64,000 bases of DNA, taken from the NCBI GenBank assembly GCA_025618425.1, contig CM046845.1, positions 9,069,083 through 9,133,082 of the forward strand. The letters are read 5' to 3'. The stretch is from Heliocidaris tuberculata. Its lineage: Eukaryota > Echinodermata > Echinoidea > Camarodonta > Echinometridae. A program made the position numbers and the translations under genes. The notes under the pieces are model-generated. The model ran no database searches. It saw only the letters and a program-made list of their open reading frames with translations, and was not told where the DNA came from. This document shows, in pieces, positions 1 through 11,958 of the stretch. Within the stretch, counting starts at the first letter, position 1; each line of letters begins with the position of its first letter.

Positions 1-1447
1 TGTAAGAATTTTTTTTTTTAAATTGCCAAGTCTGCATAATATTCTACTGTGTTGTAAAGGTGTATGTCGCAATAAAGTGGATAATAATGAATAGAAAAGC
101 AAGAGATAGGGCCTGGCTGAAGAAAGGGTTGGCTATGTGTGCTCTCTTTTATGCCTCAGTCACAACAGCCCGACAATAGACCGATCAGAAAATGACATTA
201 CACTGAATGACTATGAATCGATCGGTTGGTGGTAATCGGTTTCGGGTCAGTATGGCGGAGTGTGGCTGAGGCAACTTTGCTGAACTAACTTTCCTACCTT
301 GTACTTGGGGTGTTTTGTGATGGTTGCATCTCGGTGAATTGTAAGCAATGCTGTAGACTATACTTATACACTCATAGGTGGTAACTAATACATGTGTTTG
401 TCTTCCTAAACCAAATGCCTGGTAGATATATAAGTAACTTATGCAGATTTTTTTTTTTTTTTTTTTCAAACCTCAATCCTGAGGTTGGCAGTGTAAAGCA
501 TGGTATTTCTGCACAATATGGTGATGGTTACATGTGAACATAAGGGAACATGGATAGTGTTACAAATTTAGAATATTTCATCTACATTTGATAAGATTAT
601 TGCTGGTAAGATATTTATGTGCAAGTGCTATTGATAAAGAAGAAAAGCTTAGAGGATTATGAGGCAATACAGATGTCACTTGCCATGTAATGATACCAGT
701 TATATACAAGGAAAACAATTAATATATTGTGTAATATATACTCATACTGGTTTGTATATATTCATGAAACTGCTTTTGTTCCCAACAAAAAAAAAGAAGG
801 TACATTTCTTATAAGTACTCAGGCTGCCTGACTTTCAAATATCAAATATGGTTCTTTACAATGATGAAGGACATCCTATCTCAATCTGCTGGACAAGTCA
901 TTTTGTATGTTCACATACAGGTAATACAATATTAATCAGTTGAATGAAATACGATTATATTGTTATATTATGAAAATAGAAAATAGGGCTTGGAAGAAAA
1001 AGTGCCCTTCAATCAGTCTCATTATATATATGATATCTTCGATGTTTGATATTTTAATTGACCATGTATAAAATGTAATTTTGATTTATAAAATGGCCGA
1101 TTTGTATGTTACATGGAATTGATGTCTGCTCAAAAAGACGATAACTTATATCACACAGGGTTACCACCCTTATTGCTCTACACAGAAGATATTAGGGTTT
1201 CTCCCCCCCCCCCCCCCCCAACTCTTTTTTTCTGTGTAAGATGATATCATTCTGTTATTACATTGCCATTTAGATTCAAATGTTAAACAGGGTAACATTA
1301 AATAATCCACTTTTTATGTGTTGATATTGTTGAATGTAACACCTATGTGTATGCTATCTTTCCAGTGTTAATATTGGATTGCAATGGTTTTACACCAAAC
1401 TTTAGCACCTCATGGTTTGTATTTACCTTGCGTAGTATGTATCTTAC
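1..1447. other. Non-coding AT-rich stretch, no gene seen
   Basis: This stretch holds no recognisable gene or RNA. It contains poly-A/T runs (for example near 450-467) and an 18-base run of C near 1202-1219. The longest open frames are under 100 codons, have low-complexity composition (one begins with a lysine run that is simply a poly-A/T tract), and show no domain I recognise. It is ordinary intergenic or intronic sequence as far as can be seen. Confidence 0.6.
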
Positions 1448-1672
1448 TGAAACTTATGTAAAAAGACTGTCTCCAATACCAGCCATGTACATATGCCTTC
1501 CTCGTCAAGTTAATTCACTTTTGGCTAGTTCATTAGGTGTTAATGACACTTAATGATACATGAAACTTGTTTGAAACCACTGTCTTTGACATGAGCTAAA
1601 GTGGCTATGCCTTCCTTTTCTTGATTAATACACTCTTGGATAGTTAGTGGGCAGTAGTTGAGTGTTGAGTAT
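1448..1672. repeat. Diverged tandem duplication, about 113-bp unit
   Basis: Two adjacent units begin at about 1448 and 1561, each opening with TGAAACTT and carrying the same order of words: ACTGTCT, then TATGCCTTCCT, then TTAATNCACT, then TTGGNTAGTT. Identity is clearly above chance but eroded. An even weaker third unit may precede them (from about 1345, with TATGCTATCTTTCC). A short open frame over the first units is a by-product of the repeat and is not called a gene. Confidence 0.5.
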
Positions 1673-2369
1673 TGCATTTTTTTACACCGCACAAATTCAC
1701 GGAATGTTTAGTTAACACTACTGCAGTGTAGTGTACATGTACCTTATTCAGTGTCAAAGTGCAGCTCTATATTTTGTCATTGGTGTTTAACTTTTTGTTG
1801 TTCAGAGTTTATCGCTGTAAGTGATGGAACATAATAGAATAAATCAAATGAAGACCAGTTCATACACATAAAGTAAACCTCTGCCAACATACATGTTACC
1901 TCGTGGTACGGCATGATTACCGGTATAAAACATTATTATAGAGAATGTTTAAGTGTCTGTATTGTATTGATAATCCTTGTGTCACGATTTTATAGTAATA
2001 TTTTGGAATTTATTCTAATCAAGGTATTTTGAATTGTGAAATAACGTCAGAAAATACACAAGGGTGAAGTACAGATGTTGTAATTCGAAGAGCTCCATAT
2101 GATGTTGCACGAAAGAAGTACATTTACTTAAAAATTTAATACAGTGAGTGTATGTGAAATTGTGAATGTATGAGGTGTATGGATGTCTTATTGTATTTTC
2201 CTTTTGTCAATTTTTTTTCCTCGCATCTCCTTTATAGGCAGAAGAATAAATGTTTTCTTCAGACACAACTTGATAGGACGTCATTCATTCTTCTTTCTCC
2301 TTTCATGTGTCCGGTTTATCAAAGGACCATTAGGTTATCGGTAAATGGAGGGAAGATGGTAAAAGTTTT

Positions 2370-2456
2370 TTTTTCAAAAAGAGACTAAGTCAAAGAAAGA
2401 CAGAGGAGTCAGTGAAAGAGAGACAAGATAGAGAGACAAAAGAGAGAGACACACAA

Positions 2457-2495
<39 letters not shown>

Positions 2496-2760
2496 GAGAG
2501 AGAGACAGAGAGACAGACACAGAGAGAGAGAGACAGAGACAGACAGAGACAGAGAGAGAGAGACAAACAGAGAGAGACAGAGAGAGAGAGATAGAGAGAG
2601 ACAGACAGACAGAGAGACACACAGACAGAGACAGACAGAGAGAGAGAGAGAGAGAGGAGGGGTAGTTGGAGGAAAGGAGAGTCGGAGAGATAGGGGAGGC
2701 ACGATAATTGGAGAAAGAGAGGAGACAGAGAGATAGAGAGACGATGAAGAGGAAGAGATA
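2370..2760 (+). repeat. Purine (GA)n-rich tract with GACA variants
   Basis: About 390 bases are nearly pure purine on the plus strand, densest at 2450-2660, made of GAGAGA and GACAGACA words. Translations in all frames give Arg/Glu/Asp or Ser/Leu/Cys repeats, so open frames here are artefacts of the low-complexity sequence. Long polypurine runs can form triplex (H-DNA), which is general knowledge and not shown here. Confidence 0.9.
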
Positions 2761-2846
2761 GAGTACAGAAAACATAGTGGTGTAAAAAGAGTAGTAGAAA
2801 AATTTTGACAAAACAAAAACTCCCAAAATGATTAGTGCTACTGGTT

Positions 2847-3078
2847 AAGACCGCCTTACACGAGGAGTCATTTCGACTGCGCTAATACGGCGCTAATACA
2901 TGTACAGCATGTGAAGGGCATTAACGCATATGCCAGTTATAAAAAGTATTGTTTGCACTGTTCGTTTTTGCAATCACTTTTTAAACGATATCACTCGTTC
3001 GTGATGCACAAAGAGACTGTGTGAGTCCTTGTCGCGATCTAACTTCAGCAAATGACGCTTCGTGTGAGCCGTGCTTTA
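2847..3078. mobile_element. Small foldback (MITE-like) element
   Basis: The left end (AAGACCGCCTTACACGAGGA, then GTCATTT) is matched in reverse complement by the right end (GCACGGCTCACACGAAGC, then GTCATTT). The arms are about 35-40 bp and imperfect; the interior has no open frame. It lies immediately right of the purine tract. No target-site duplication could be settled by eye, so the exact ends are approximate. Confidence 0.45.
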
Positions 3079-4170
3079 GAGTTGTTGGGAAAAAAAAGAG
3101 GGGGGGGGGCGGGTATTCAAAGAAATTTCTGAGATGTGTGCTGTATCTTCTCAGCGGTTTTCAGATATTACTTTATAAATTCACAAACTAATTTGGGATG
3201 CTTGGCAACGTTGAATCATGCAGAGTTGCACTTCAATTCCACCCCCTTTCTTCTTGAGAAAAAATAATAATTTGAACATGGAATACAACTTCATGGTGTG
3301 GGCAAATAGAAAAAACAACCCAATATGCCTCTGGTGGAAAAAAGGGGGCTCAACCAGACCTTACACTGCTGTAAAACCATCACAGCATACCTCCACCAGA
3401 CAAAATCAAAATGTGCCCCTCCATGCAAAGGTACCTGAAACAATTTCATAACGTCATTTTTTTTTTCTAGTCAGAATTTTTTTGTTGTTGTATATCCTTA
3501 AAATGTGATAATCCTTTTTTTTTTTCTTTACCAAATACTGGAATCTACCCACCCTATAGATGTAATAATACAAAGAATAATGTAATGTAAATCAAACATA
3601 TCACTATGAATTTTAAGAAATTTATCAGTTTTGGATAGGTTTTCTTCTCCAATTTCATACACAACTGTAAATTAAGCCAATGTGCACACAACCAATTGCA
3701 CATCAAGATTAGTATTTTTAATTCTTAGAGTATCATCTCGCTACAATGTGGTTTTTTTGTTTTGTTTTTGTTTCTACTTTTTTTTTAAATTTACATCGTT
3801 ACTCATTTTGATGATGCCAGACCAGTTAAAGCTCTCCTTTACTATGGAGAACTTGAGACTGGCTAAAGGAAAGATTGATAAACGGTTGGAAGACACCATG
3901 ACAGCAATTTTACAAAGAGGAAAGGTTCTAAAGCAGTGGAAAGCAGTAGTATGGTGGTCGATCCAGTGTCCGAACACTTTTCGGAAAATCAACGATAGCT
4001 AATAAAATATCAAACGAATATCTGTCAAAATTACATAATGAATGCTCAAAGTCCTACAGAAAAAGAAGTTGGTGGAATTTTAAAAAGACAACGTAGATTT
4101 AATACGATATTCCCTTCCGAGTGAACCCCTTCCCAACGACGCGGCGTTTTGGTCCCTTGAAAAAGGTACT
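3079..4170. other. Non-coding stretch, no gene seen
   Basis: Only poly-G (near 3103-3110), poly-T and poly-A runs stand out. A 106-codon plus frame at 3682-4002 runs through a T-rich segment into a K/R-rich end and looks random: no start context, no splice sites that fit, and no familiar domain. Confidence 0.5.
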
Positions 4171-4292
4171 GTATTTCCGAACGTGTGAAACCTATGGGAA
4201 AAAGACAACCTTTGTTTCAATAGTGTGGTTTTCATACGCGTAATCCCACGCGTATGAAAACCCATTTTAGGCGCTTAACTGTACACGTTCGG
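4171..4292. repeat. Foldback with perfect 15-bp hairpin core
   Basis: GGTTTTCATACGCGT at 4227-4241 is followed by a 6-base loop and its perfect reverse complement at 4248-4262. An outer inverted pair surrounds it: TTCCGAACGTGT near 4171-4182 against ACACGTTCGGTAA near 4283-4295. This nested layout is typical of a small foldback or MITE-like element, though terminal duplications were not identified. The core is more CpG-rich than the flanks. Confidence 0.6.
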
Positions 4293-4590
4293 TAATACAA
4301 TCTGTTCGGAATTACTATCCTTGACTATAGAGGAAAAAAAAAACAATGGAGAGAACTTGTGTCAAAAGTGTACTGCCAGAAGGACTGTAGCAAAAAGACA
4401 CTCTCAAAAATAAAAAGGAAAATTAGCAGTCAAGATTGTTGTGAGCAGAAGAATATTGTTAATTGTTCAAGATGTATTTTGTATATTCAAAGATTTATGC
4501 AAGTATTACTGTTTTACTGTTTTTGTAATAAAACTTGACAACTTTCCATCTCAATGCAAAATCGAAAAGTAAAAGCATTTTAGAAATGTA

Positions 4591-4591
<1 letters not shown>

Positions 4592-4640
<49 letters not shown>
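4592..4640. repeat. (AT)n microsatellite
   Basis: About 40 bases of alternating A and T, interrupted once by TT, in otherwise AT-rich DNA. Confidence 0.95.
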
Positions 4641-5436
4641 TACTCAATGTTGAAATTTAAAATTTATTCATCATGTTCACCAAGTTAAAGGTGGTCATAC
4701 AATAGTTGTAACTAACAAGTACCTTTTAAAATGCAAGGTGCCCAAATATGTTTAATTTCATTTAATTCACATTTCATTTAATTTCGAATCAATAATCTCA
4801 CCAAGATGCTGAGAAGAATGGCAAAATAATGACAAAGAAACATGAAACGGAAAATGATTTCAAGGTTTAAGAATAAGAGAAATAAGGGAAGCCTTAGTTG
4901 AACAGCTGTGAGACCTCGACAAATAAATTCTTCGAAATTTTCATAGACAGCTCTTATATTACTAGCTGTATGTCTCCCTCTCTCATTCAACTTGTCGCAG
5001 TCAACAAGCTTCAAGGAGGATCGAGGATCTGATCGAGGAGTGGTGACCTGCTGAATATCCGGTGGAGATTCAACTAATTTTTGACCTGATAGCCATCGGG
5101 ATTCTCCTAGAGCTATCTTTGGAGGTAACCATTGTTTAATTTTTTAGACTTTAGTTGCAAACAGGTTTTGAAAGGGATGAAAGAACGTTTGATTTGTTAG
5201 AACTTGGTAATTACGGCGACTGCATTACACCTGCCCGGGTTACCAGCAGGTTCGCTGGCTAAGGCTAAGCCAGAGCTTCGGCTGCTTTGCACGTCGTTGG
5301 AACGTATTTGAGACAAGCAGGGGCTCAGTCTTACTCTAGTCTAAGATATCTATAATCACTGACCTTCAGTGACCCTTAAATGCGGTATTTTATTATGTGG
5401 GACTGTATACTGCGATCATTCTAAGACTGCACCTAT

Positions 5437-5625
5437 ATAAAATGTATTGGCTCTATCGTGGTTGAGGAAACCACTCGTTCATCTGCATGCATAGTCTACA
5501 CGATTGCATGCAGAGTCGACTATGCAAGGGGAAAGAAGACACCAATGCGTGTATTGCAATGAAGCGCTACTTCACAGAGTAAATGGTGGTTTCCTCAACC
5601 ACGATAATGCCAATATATTTTCATT
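5437..5625. mobile_element. Foldback element with perfect 21-bp inverted arms
   Basis: The 21 bases at 5454-5474 (TATCGTGGTTGAGGAAACCA plus C) recur exactly in reverse complement at 5586-5606. Homology continues outward through ATTGGC to give arms of about 35-40 bp. Each arm is itself a small hairpin (GTGGTT/AACCAC). The 111-base interior carries another inverted pair, GCATAGTC and GACTATGC. No coding capacity. The perfect arms suggest recent mobility or selection on structure. Confidence 0.75.
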
Positions 5626-5868
5626 GATATAATACAAAACTTACAAAATTCCTGTAATTGTAAACCAATGGCAATACTAAGTGACAGAGCATCCAAAATA
5701 ATGTGACTTATTCACTCACGCCTTTCACTGAATCCACTCGCACATGTGCACGGTTATTTGCAGATTTTGGTATGTGTGATACTGCGGAGTGTGGTGAATT
5801 TCAGCTGTGGTTGACTGTCTAGGTTGCTGAGGTAACTACACCAGAATAATCCACAAAATTTAACCAAC

Positions 5869-5949
5869 CCCCCCCCCCCAAAAAAAAAAACAAACAACAA
5901 ACAAAACAAAACAACAACAAAAAACAAAAAACAAACAAACAAACAAACT
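5869..5949. repeat. C-run plus A-rich CAA/CAAA low-complexity tract
   Basis: A run of C is followed by A-rich sequence with repeated AAAC and AACA words. An open minus-strand frame here encodes Phe/Val/Leu runs and is an artefact of composition. Confidence 0.85.
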
Positions 5950-8065
5950 TTGCATGGATCTACTCACGAAGTAGTCCACCGATCATTCACTACGCTTATT
6001 GTTGCACCTATGTCAGTGGAGACGCACAGCCAATTTGGGAGTCTCTCTCCCACTTCAGACACTGTCTCCTATATTGGAGAATTGGAGACAGGGCTTTCAA
6101 AAGGAAAGGAAAAAAAGAAACAACACCAACAAGGCAGATTTTGCCCACCAAATTTTTACCTCACTAAGGTCAGAAGCCCATTTGTTTTCTATGTGGATCA
6201 TAACAAAAAATGTTATGAAAACAAAATTAAACAGTGAATTTTTAAAGTAGACGGTCATAAGGGTAAATTTTCATAAGGAGTCTGCTTATTACATTTTCAT
6301 TTTGAGCAGAGGAAATGCCTTTGCAGCAAATGTAAACAAAGAAAACTGGTATTATTTTATTGTACGAGAAGACGTACAGGATGACAGATAGACCTGGAAA
6401 CTCGGCTGCAGACTTCTGCATATTTCCAGTACATCCGGTAATAAAGGTATTCTAGATGGAAGCTTGTCTCCCAAATAGGCTACAAAAAATGTTGACAAAA
6501 GTCTCTGACAACAGAGACAGTCTCCCAAATAGGAAAGAGTATTGGCCATGAGCCTCTACTGTATGGCACTCATAGAGCCATCACTATACGGGGCTGTGTG
6601 AAATTCAGCTGAGGTCGCGACCTCTAAGTTAAAGAGGTAGAAACACTGATATGAGCAGCAAAATTTTGAGAAAATACTTCCTTCTGCATTTTAGGATGAT
6701 AGAATATCTGATTTCATGCCGGATTCTTTATTAGGATCTTTATCATCTTGATCAAGTGAAATTTTCTGGCTGTTTTTGGCCAGGGTTCTTGCTCCTTTCC
6801 AGCACAGATATGTGCTAGAGATCACACACTTGCTATGGGAGGCAATTCTTCACGGTATGGAGTGCGAGGTTATTGTAGATAACCTCGCATCCACGTATGT
6901 GTGAGTGACTGTATGGTGACTTCTTTTCACCTCTGTAGACTTAACAAGCAAGTGTGTGAGGGGGGGGGGGTGTGTGTGAGTGTGTAGACTCGAGATGACC
7001 TGTGGCTTATTTTACAAGATCAAAGTTCTAATCTAATGTCCTTTCGCAGTGAATGAGAGTCCAGAATACACTGTATATCCTTTTTGCTACCAGTACAAGC
7101 CCCGTAATTACCGTGATTGAGATTTGGGCTTCGGATAGGATGGGTTCGATTTTGCAATCGATCACCCCATACCACAGTGTGAAACCGGGAACTACTTACT
7201 ATTGAAATAAGGTTTACACTATGTACATGTATAGTATATTATTAAAGCTTGATAGTACATGATATATGGGCACGGCTTGCGTGGTGCTGTATTGAGTTTT
7301 ACATTAGGGCTTCTCATCGTAGGTGCTACGTTGAGTCGCTTTATATTTTGGAAAATTTTTAAAAGAGCACTTAGAGAAGAAAAATAATTTGACGATTGGG
7401 ATTAAAGTGGAATCGTATTTTTGATGTAATGAAATTTAATAAAAGACTACCTGTATGTAAGGGATCAAACCGATCAAGCATTTAAAAAAAATAACCTCAA
7501 TCCTGATATGGCCAGCAAACCTATATGAGAGAGCAAGGCAACCAAGCATTTTAGAGAATTGTATTTTTTGTTCATGAGTTGTATTTTTGATGTACTTTTC
7601 CTTGAATTGGTCGGTGGGGGTGCACAAATTTTAACAAAACTTATTCTGATTCAAGGGTGCAAAGCAATTAAGTGTTTAAAAAAATCTATCCTCGGATGAC
7701 AGAAAAGATCCTGATGAAAAAAGTAGATGGGAGTAGAGCCTTTTAGCTCAAAAGTAGTTTTTTTTAAACAATTAACTCTGAATTGGGGGCATGAAATTTA
7801 CCAAAACCTTATTTGAGGAACAAACTGTCACCTGTAAATTTTCTTCTCTTTTCTTTTCTGTCTTCCCCCTTTTTGTGATGGTGTTTTTACACCTCTGCCG
7901 TGTCACAGATGTGCCAGTGGAAGTACTCCAAGGGTAGCCATGGATGTACAAGATTATATCATAAAATAATCTTGACTATGGCTGTTGTTATCTTCATATA
8001 TTGTAGTCCATCTCAGTTCGGGCAAATTTAGAATTTGACGGTCTTGCGATCTCAGAAGTCTTCAA
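5950..8065. other. Non-coding stretch, no gene seen
   Basis: No gene is supported. Scattered words around GTCTCC..ATATTGGAGA (about 6050-6085) and AGACAGTCTCCCAAATAGG (about 6515-6535) recur in opposite orientation, hinting at a decayed foldback, but the arms are too poor to delimit. The run GGGGGGGGGTGTGTGTG near 6961 is simple sequence. The remaining open frames are short and unrecognisable. Confidence 0.5.
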
Positions 8066-8143
8066 GTATAATAATAATAATAATAAACTATTCTTGTATA
8101 GCGCATAACACATTACGTAAGAATGTCTCTATGCGCTTTAGGA
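8066..8143 (-). mobile_element. 3' end of a SINE/LINE-type retroelement
   Basis: Read on the minus strand, a hairpin-forming segment (AAAGCGCATAGAGACATTC, then TTATGCGCTATACAAGAATA) runs into a (TTA)n tail. The same arrangement occurs on the plus strand at 48761-48837, so the two are copies of one 3'-tail family. GCGCATA and TATGCGC form the stem. A simple-repeat tail after a conserved 3' hairpin is the known design of many SINEs and LINEs; only the 3' end is preserved here. Confidence 0.7.
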
Positions 8144-9370
8144 TCTGAAATATGAGGCTTTAGAAATCACAAAACTCAAATTCAGAGTTTGTGTTTATCT
8201 CAGCTTTAGCATACTGATACATAGCTCATGATATTTTAATAGCAATGCAGAGTTCTCCAGAGAGAGATTAATTTTTACATATGATACTAGTAGCTCTGTG
8301 ATCAAGGGCATCAAAAGGCTAGAGACAGCCTGGGGTACATCATAGCATTTGTCCCCTAACCCCGACTTGGAATGCATACTTTTAACACCCCAAATTTTAA
8401 AAGTCCTTACCTTGGGAGGAGGGCTCCCCCACACCCCCTCACTTGGTCACTCTGCTTCCTTACAGAGTGTCCCTGCCCCCCCCCCCCTCCACTTTGTGAG
8501 CACATTTTGATGCCCTTTGCTGTCAGAATGTGAGAGGCTGTTTATCAAAGCTGAGAAGAACTTAAAAGAAGAAGTCTAGCCTAGCCCATGTACATGCAGG
8601 ACTTTGGAAATATGAAGTATAGATGAAACTGGTCTCAGAAAAATCATATTTACAATTTTACATGATCTTTTTTTTTTTTTTTTAATTTTAATTTTGTTGG
8701 TCAGCTATGGAAATGATTTATCATATAGTCTGGCCTTGTTTAAGAATTAAGAATCTCATTTAAGACCCACACTAGTTTGATCGTTGTGAGATAAAGAAAT
8801 GATGGGCTAAATATTGCAATTTCTTCAACTATTCCATTTCAATTCAAGAATCCTGAAGTAGCACCTGTCTCATCTTTAATTGTTGCGAGATGTAGATGTG
8901 ATGTATTATATTATTTACAATCTCTAAAGTTACGTTTTGGTTAAAGAATTTTGAAAATTCATTCCAGTTCAGTGCAATTGTTGTTGGTTGGCATAGTGAC
9001 TTTAATTCAGAGTGGAAATAAGAAAGTTTCTTCCTAATTTGTGTCTATTTTTGCTGTATTGAACTTTTTCTTTGTTGCTTGTTTGAAGATTTTAAAATCT
9101 GATGACCACTTTTTAACCTTGTCTGCAAATTTGCAGACTTCAGGAACCTCCCATTTTTGTGCTTCTTGGGAAGTTTTTAGCTTACTTGTTTGATTTTAGT
9201 TCGACAACCCCCCTCCCCATTTGAAATGGTCTGGTGCCTCTACTTTATTTAAGGTTACTTAATTTTCTACTTTCAATGGTAAATATCAATATTGTTACAG
9301 TCAAATGTAGGATTGTAACACAGTTATTCACACTTTGAGCCTCCTTCGTGATCTAAACATACAGGGGACA
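8144..9370. other. Non-coding stretch, no gene seen
   Basis: AT-rich sequence with a C run near 8477 and a T run near 8671. No open frame over 80 codons, no repeat structure and no splice pattern that I can support. Confidence 0.5.
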
Positions 9371-9774
9371 GTGAGATTAATATTTTAAGTGCGAACAGTG
9401 CTCTGGAGTTGCTAGCAAGTGTGTTTTCTCCATTTTAACTACAGATTTTTTTCCAGGAAGCCGCGACAAGAGCGATCCATGAGTGAGGTTAATATTTGAG
9501 CATGAACAGTGCACTCGGTAGTTCCTTCATGATTTAAGCTGCAAAGAAAGTGAGATTAATATTTTAAGCATGAACAGTGCTTTGAAGTCGCTATCAAGTG
9601 TAATTTCCCCTTGTTAACTGCAGATACTTGCCAAGAAGCCGCTAAAAGAACAATTGATGAGTGAATTTAATATTTCAAGTGTGAACAGAGCTCTGGAGTC
9701 GCTAGCAAGTGTATTTTCTCCATGTTAACTACAGATGTTTGCCAAGAAGCCATGACAAGAGCGATCCATGAGTG
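9371..9774. repeat. Minisatellite, about 110-bp unit, roughly 3.6 copies
   Basis: Units begin with GTGAGATTAATATTT near 9371, 9481, 9550 and 9658. Shared internal words are GAACAGTGCTCTGGAGT, GCTAGCAAGTGT, TTTTCTCC, AACTACAGAT, CCAAGAAGCC and AGAGCGATCCATGAGTG. The second unit is internally deleted (about 69 bp). Units 1 and 4 are the most alike. No open frame spans the array. Confidence 0.85.
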
Positions 9775-10432
9775 TAATTGTGAAATGCCAAGGACAATTT
9801 GGCAGGGATGGACGATCTCAAGTTATGAGAAGGTTTATCCTCAGTGATAGCATCCCTACACATCTCTGTGAAACGTTATGTAGTTCGCCTCTTGAATACA
9901 AATAGGTGTGAGATAACTGTGATGTACCGTGCACACTTCAATAACAATTGGACATTTACATCAGGCAGTTTGAATGTCAAGATTGAAATGAAATCTAATT
10001 TAAATGGTAATAAAAGTGATGGAAAGAAATACTGAAGCACTGTCAAGCAGCATGCCCTGGGTTATTGAAAGTAATTGGATGTTATCACAAGATAATGTAT
10101 GGTGACACTTTCTGCATGTGGTTGTTTACAGTGCAGCACAGTGTTGATAATATAGTCCACTAATGAAAAAAAAAAAGGGTGTGAAAATGTTCGGCCATTC
10201 TTAACATGTTAAAGAGTTGCTGAAGATAATACAATTACCTGGGAGATGTGGTTTGGGAGAAATTATGTTCCTTGAGAGGGCAGTTTTTTAATATCAAAGT
10301 CCATTTGTTTCCTCTTCTCCGAGAAATGTGTTTGGGAAAAATTTGGCAGAGTGAAGAGGAGGCTAGTTTCACATCTCAAATTCCTTCATTACCCCATGAA
10401 ATTAATCAAGATACAAATCATGTAATGTCAAA

Positions 10433-10434
<2 letters not shown>
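9775..10434. other. Non-coding stretch, no gene seen
   Basis: Short open frames at 9844-10035 and 10248-10478 have no recognisable domain; the latter ends in an Ile/Tyr run encoded by the following (AT)n tract. Confidence 0.5.

Positions 10435-10476
<42 letters not shown>
10435..10476. repeat. (AT)n microsatellite
   Basis: An uninterrupted alternating AT run of about 42 bases. It explains the Tyr-Ile runs in frames on both strands. Confidence 0.95.
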
Positions 10477-10480
<4 letters not shown>

Positions 10481-10897
10481 TATAATATTGCAATGACCTC
10501 TTGGATCGCCATTGCCTCGCATTTTCTACAGACTCCACCCCAAGTTATTGTCGGCCATGTATTGAACGGGTTAAACATGTGTGCACAGTGGATATACAAT
10601 GTATTGTCACTACTGTGCATGCTTTATATCTTTACTTTTTACATCATTAATTTGATTCACTTTGGGTTTTTTTTTTCTATAAAACAGGATTTTTGATCAC
10701 CTAGTGGAAGCTTCAGGGCGGAGCTGTTTTCAACTGGATGTAAGATGGCATACAGAGGGGTAAGTCCCTAACTTTGTGGAGAAAAAAAAATGTCCAGAGT
10801 GAGGCAAACAAAATGAGCTGACAGAGGAATATGTTTTAAAAGAAATTATTGGGGAACATTTTACATAGTGGGAGAGAGATTGAGAAAGAGACAAGAG

Positions 10898-10898
<1 letters not shown>

Positions 10899-10933
<35 letters not shown>
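10899..10933 (+). repeat. (GA)n microsatellite
   Basis: GA dinucleotides for about 35 bases, within a looser purine-rich patch from about 10870. Confidence 0.95.
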
Positions 10934-10936
<3 letters not shown>

Positions 10937-11452
10937 TGATAGGACTTTTAGGAGAAAGATTATGAAAATAGATTATGATATGATTTTTGATGAATTTGGA
11001 ATATAATTTTTTTTTTATTAGATGTCGGTGTCCATACATCATAGTGATACTGATCAATATTGATACACTGGAATGTTTACCCAACAGAGTGATTTTCCTA
11101 CAAGTAGATATTAAAGATTATATTACAAACAACTTGGATACTTATTTTTCAGATTTATGATGCATTAGGAGTGTTGAAATAATATTTACACAGCAGACAC
11201 TTCCATAAAGTTTGGTAATTGCTCAGTCTCTTAAGATTTGCAAGAAGTCTGACATATCCCCAAAGTTTATATGTTTAGTATTTATTTCACCTGCACTACA
11301 TTACAAGATATAAAGAAAGCAAAATATAAGCTCAGTGGCAGATCGTATCATGAGAAAATAGAACATACAAAAAATGTACAGAGTAGCAGCTGCATGTAGA
11401 GAGATGAATTTTAGATTGCAATTAATGGACTAGCAAATGCATGAATAGGCCT

Positions 11453-11958
11453 TTAAAGGGGAAGTTCACCCCGAAGATTACTTGAGTTTAAAAAATGCAG
11501 AAAAAATAAAGAAAAATATTGGCGAAAGTTTGGACAAAATCCGTTAAAGAATAACGGAGTTATGGACTTTTGAAGTTTTGATTTTGTGACGTCACATGCG
11601 AGCAGCTCCTCCATGATGTAATGTGATAAATATTCCATAAAATACAGTTTTCTCAGAAAATTTAGAATATTTTCGTCTGTGCATTTGATATATTGCCAGA
11701 AATGTTATTCAGTCCTAGATTCTGAAAAGAAACAATATCAATTTATAGTGGAACATAAAAAAAAATGCGAATATATGGAATATTTATTACATGACCAATG
11801 GGCAGCTGCTCGCATGTGACGTCACGAATCCAAAACTTTAAATACTCATAACTCTTTTATTATTTGACCAATTTTCATCAAACTTTCGCCAATATTTTTC
11901 TTTATTTTTTCTGCATTTTTTAAACTCAAGTAATCTTCAGGGTGAACTTTCCCTTTAA
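11453..11958. mobile_element. Long-arm inverted-repeat TTAA element (MITE)
   Basis: The left end TTAAAGGGGAAGTTCACCC and the right end GGTGAACTTTCCCTTTAA are inverted copies. The arms continue for about 185 bp at roughly 85% identity, through TTACTTGAGTTTAAAAAATG, CAGAAAAAATAAAGAAAAAT, ATTGGCGAAAGTTTG and GTGACGTCACATGCGAGCAG, around a spacer of about 130 bp. Length is 506 bp with TTAA at both ends. There is no coding capacity, so it would depend on a transposase elsewhere. The palindrome GTGACGTCAC occurs in both arms. It abuts another TTAA element on the right and shares that TTAA. Confidence 0.88.

Noticed and set aside
2374..2826. Overlapping Ser/Leu/Cys-rich minus frames up to 150 codons
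   Set aside because: They are translations of a (GA)n/(GACA)n tract, open in several phases at once.
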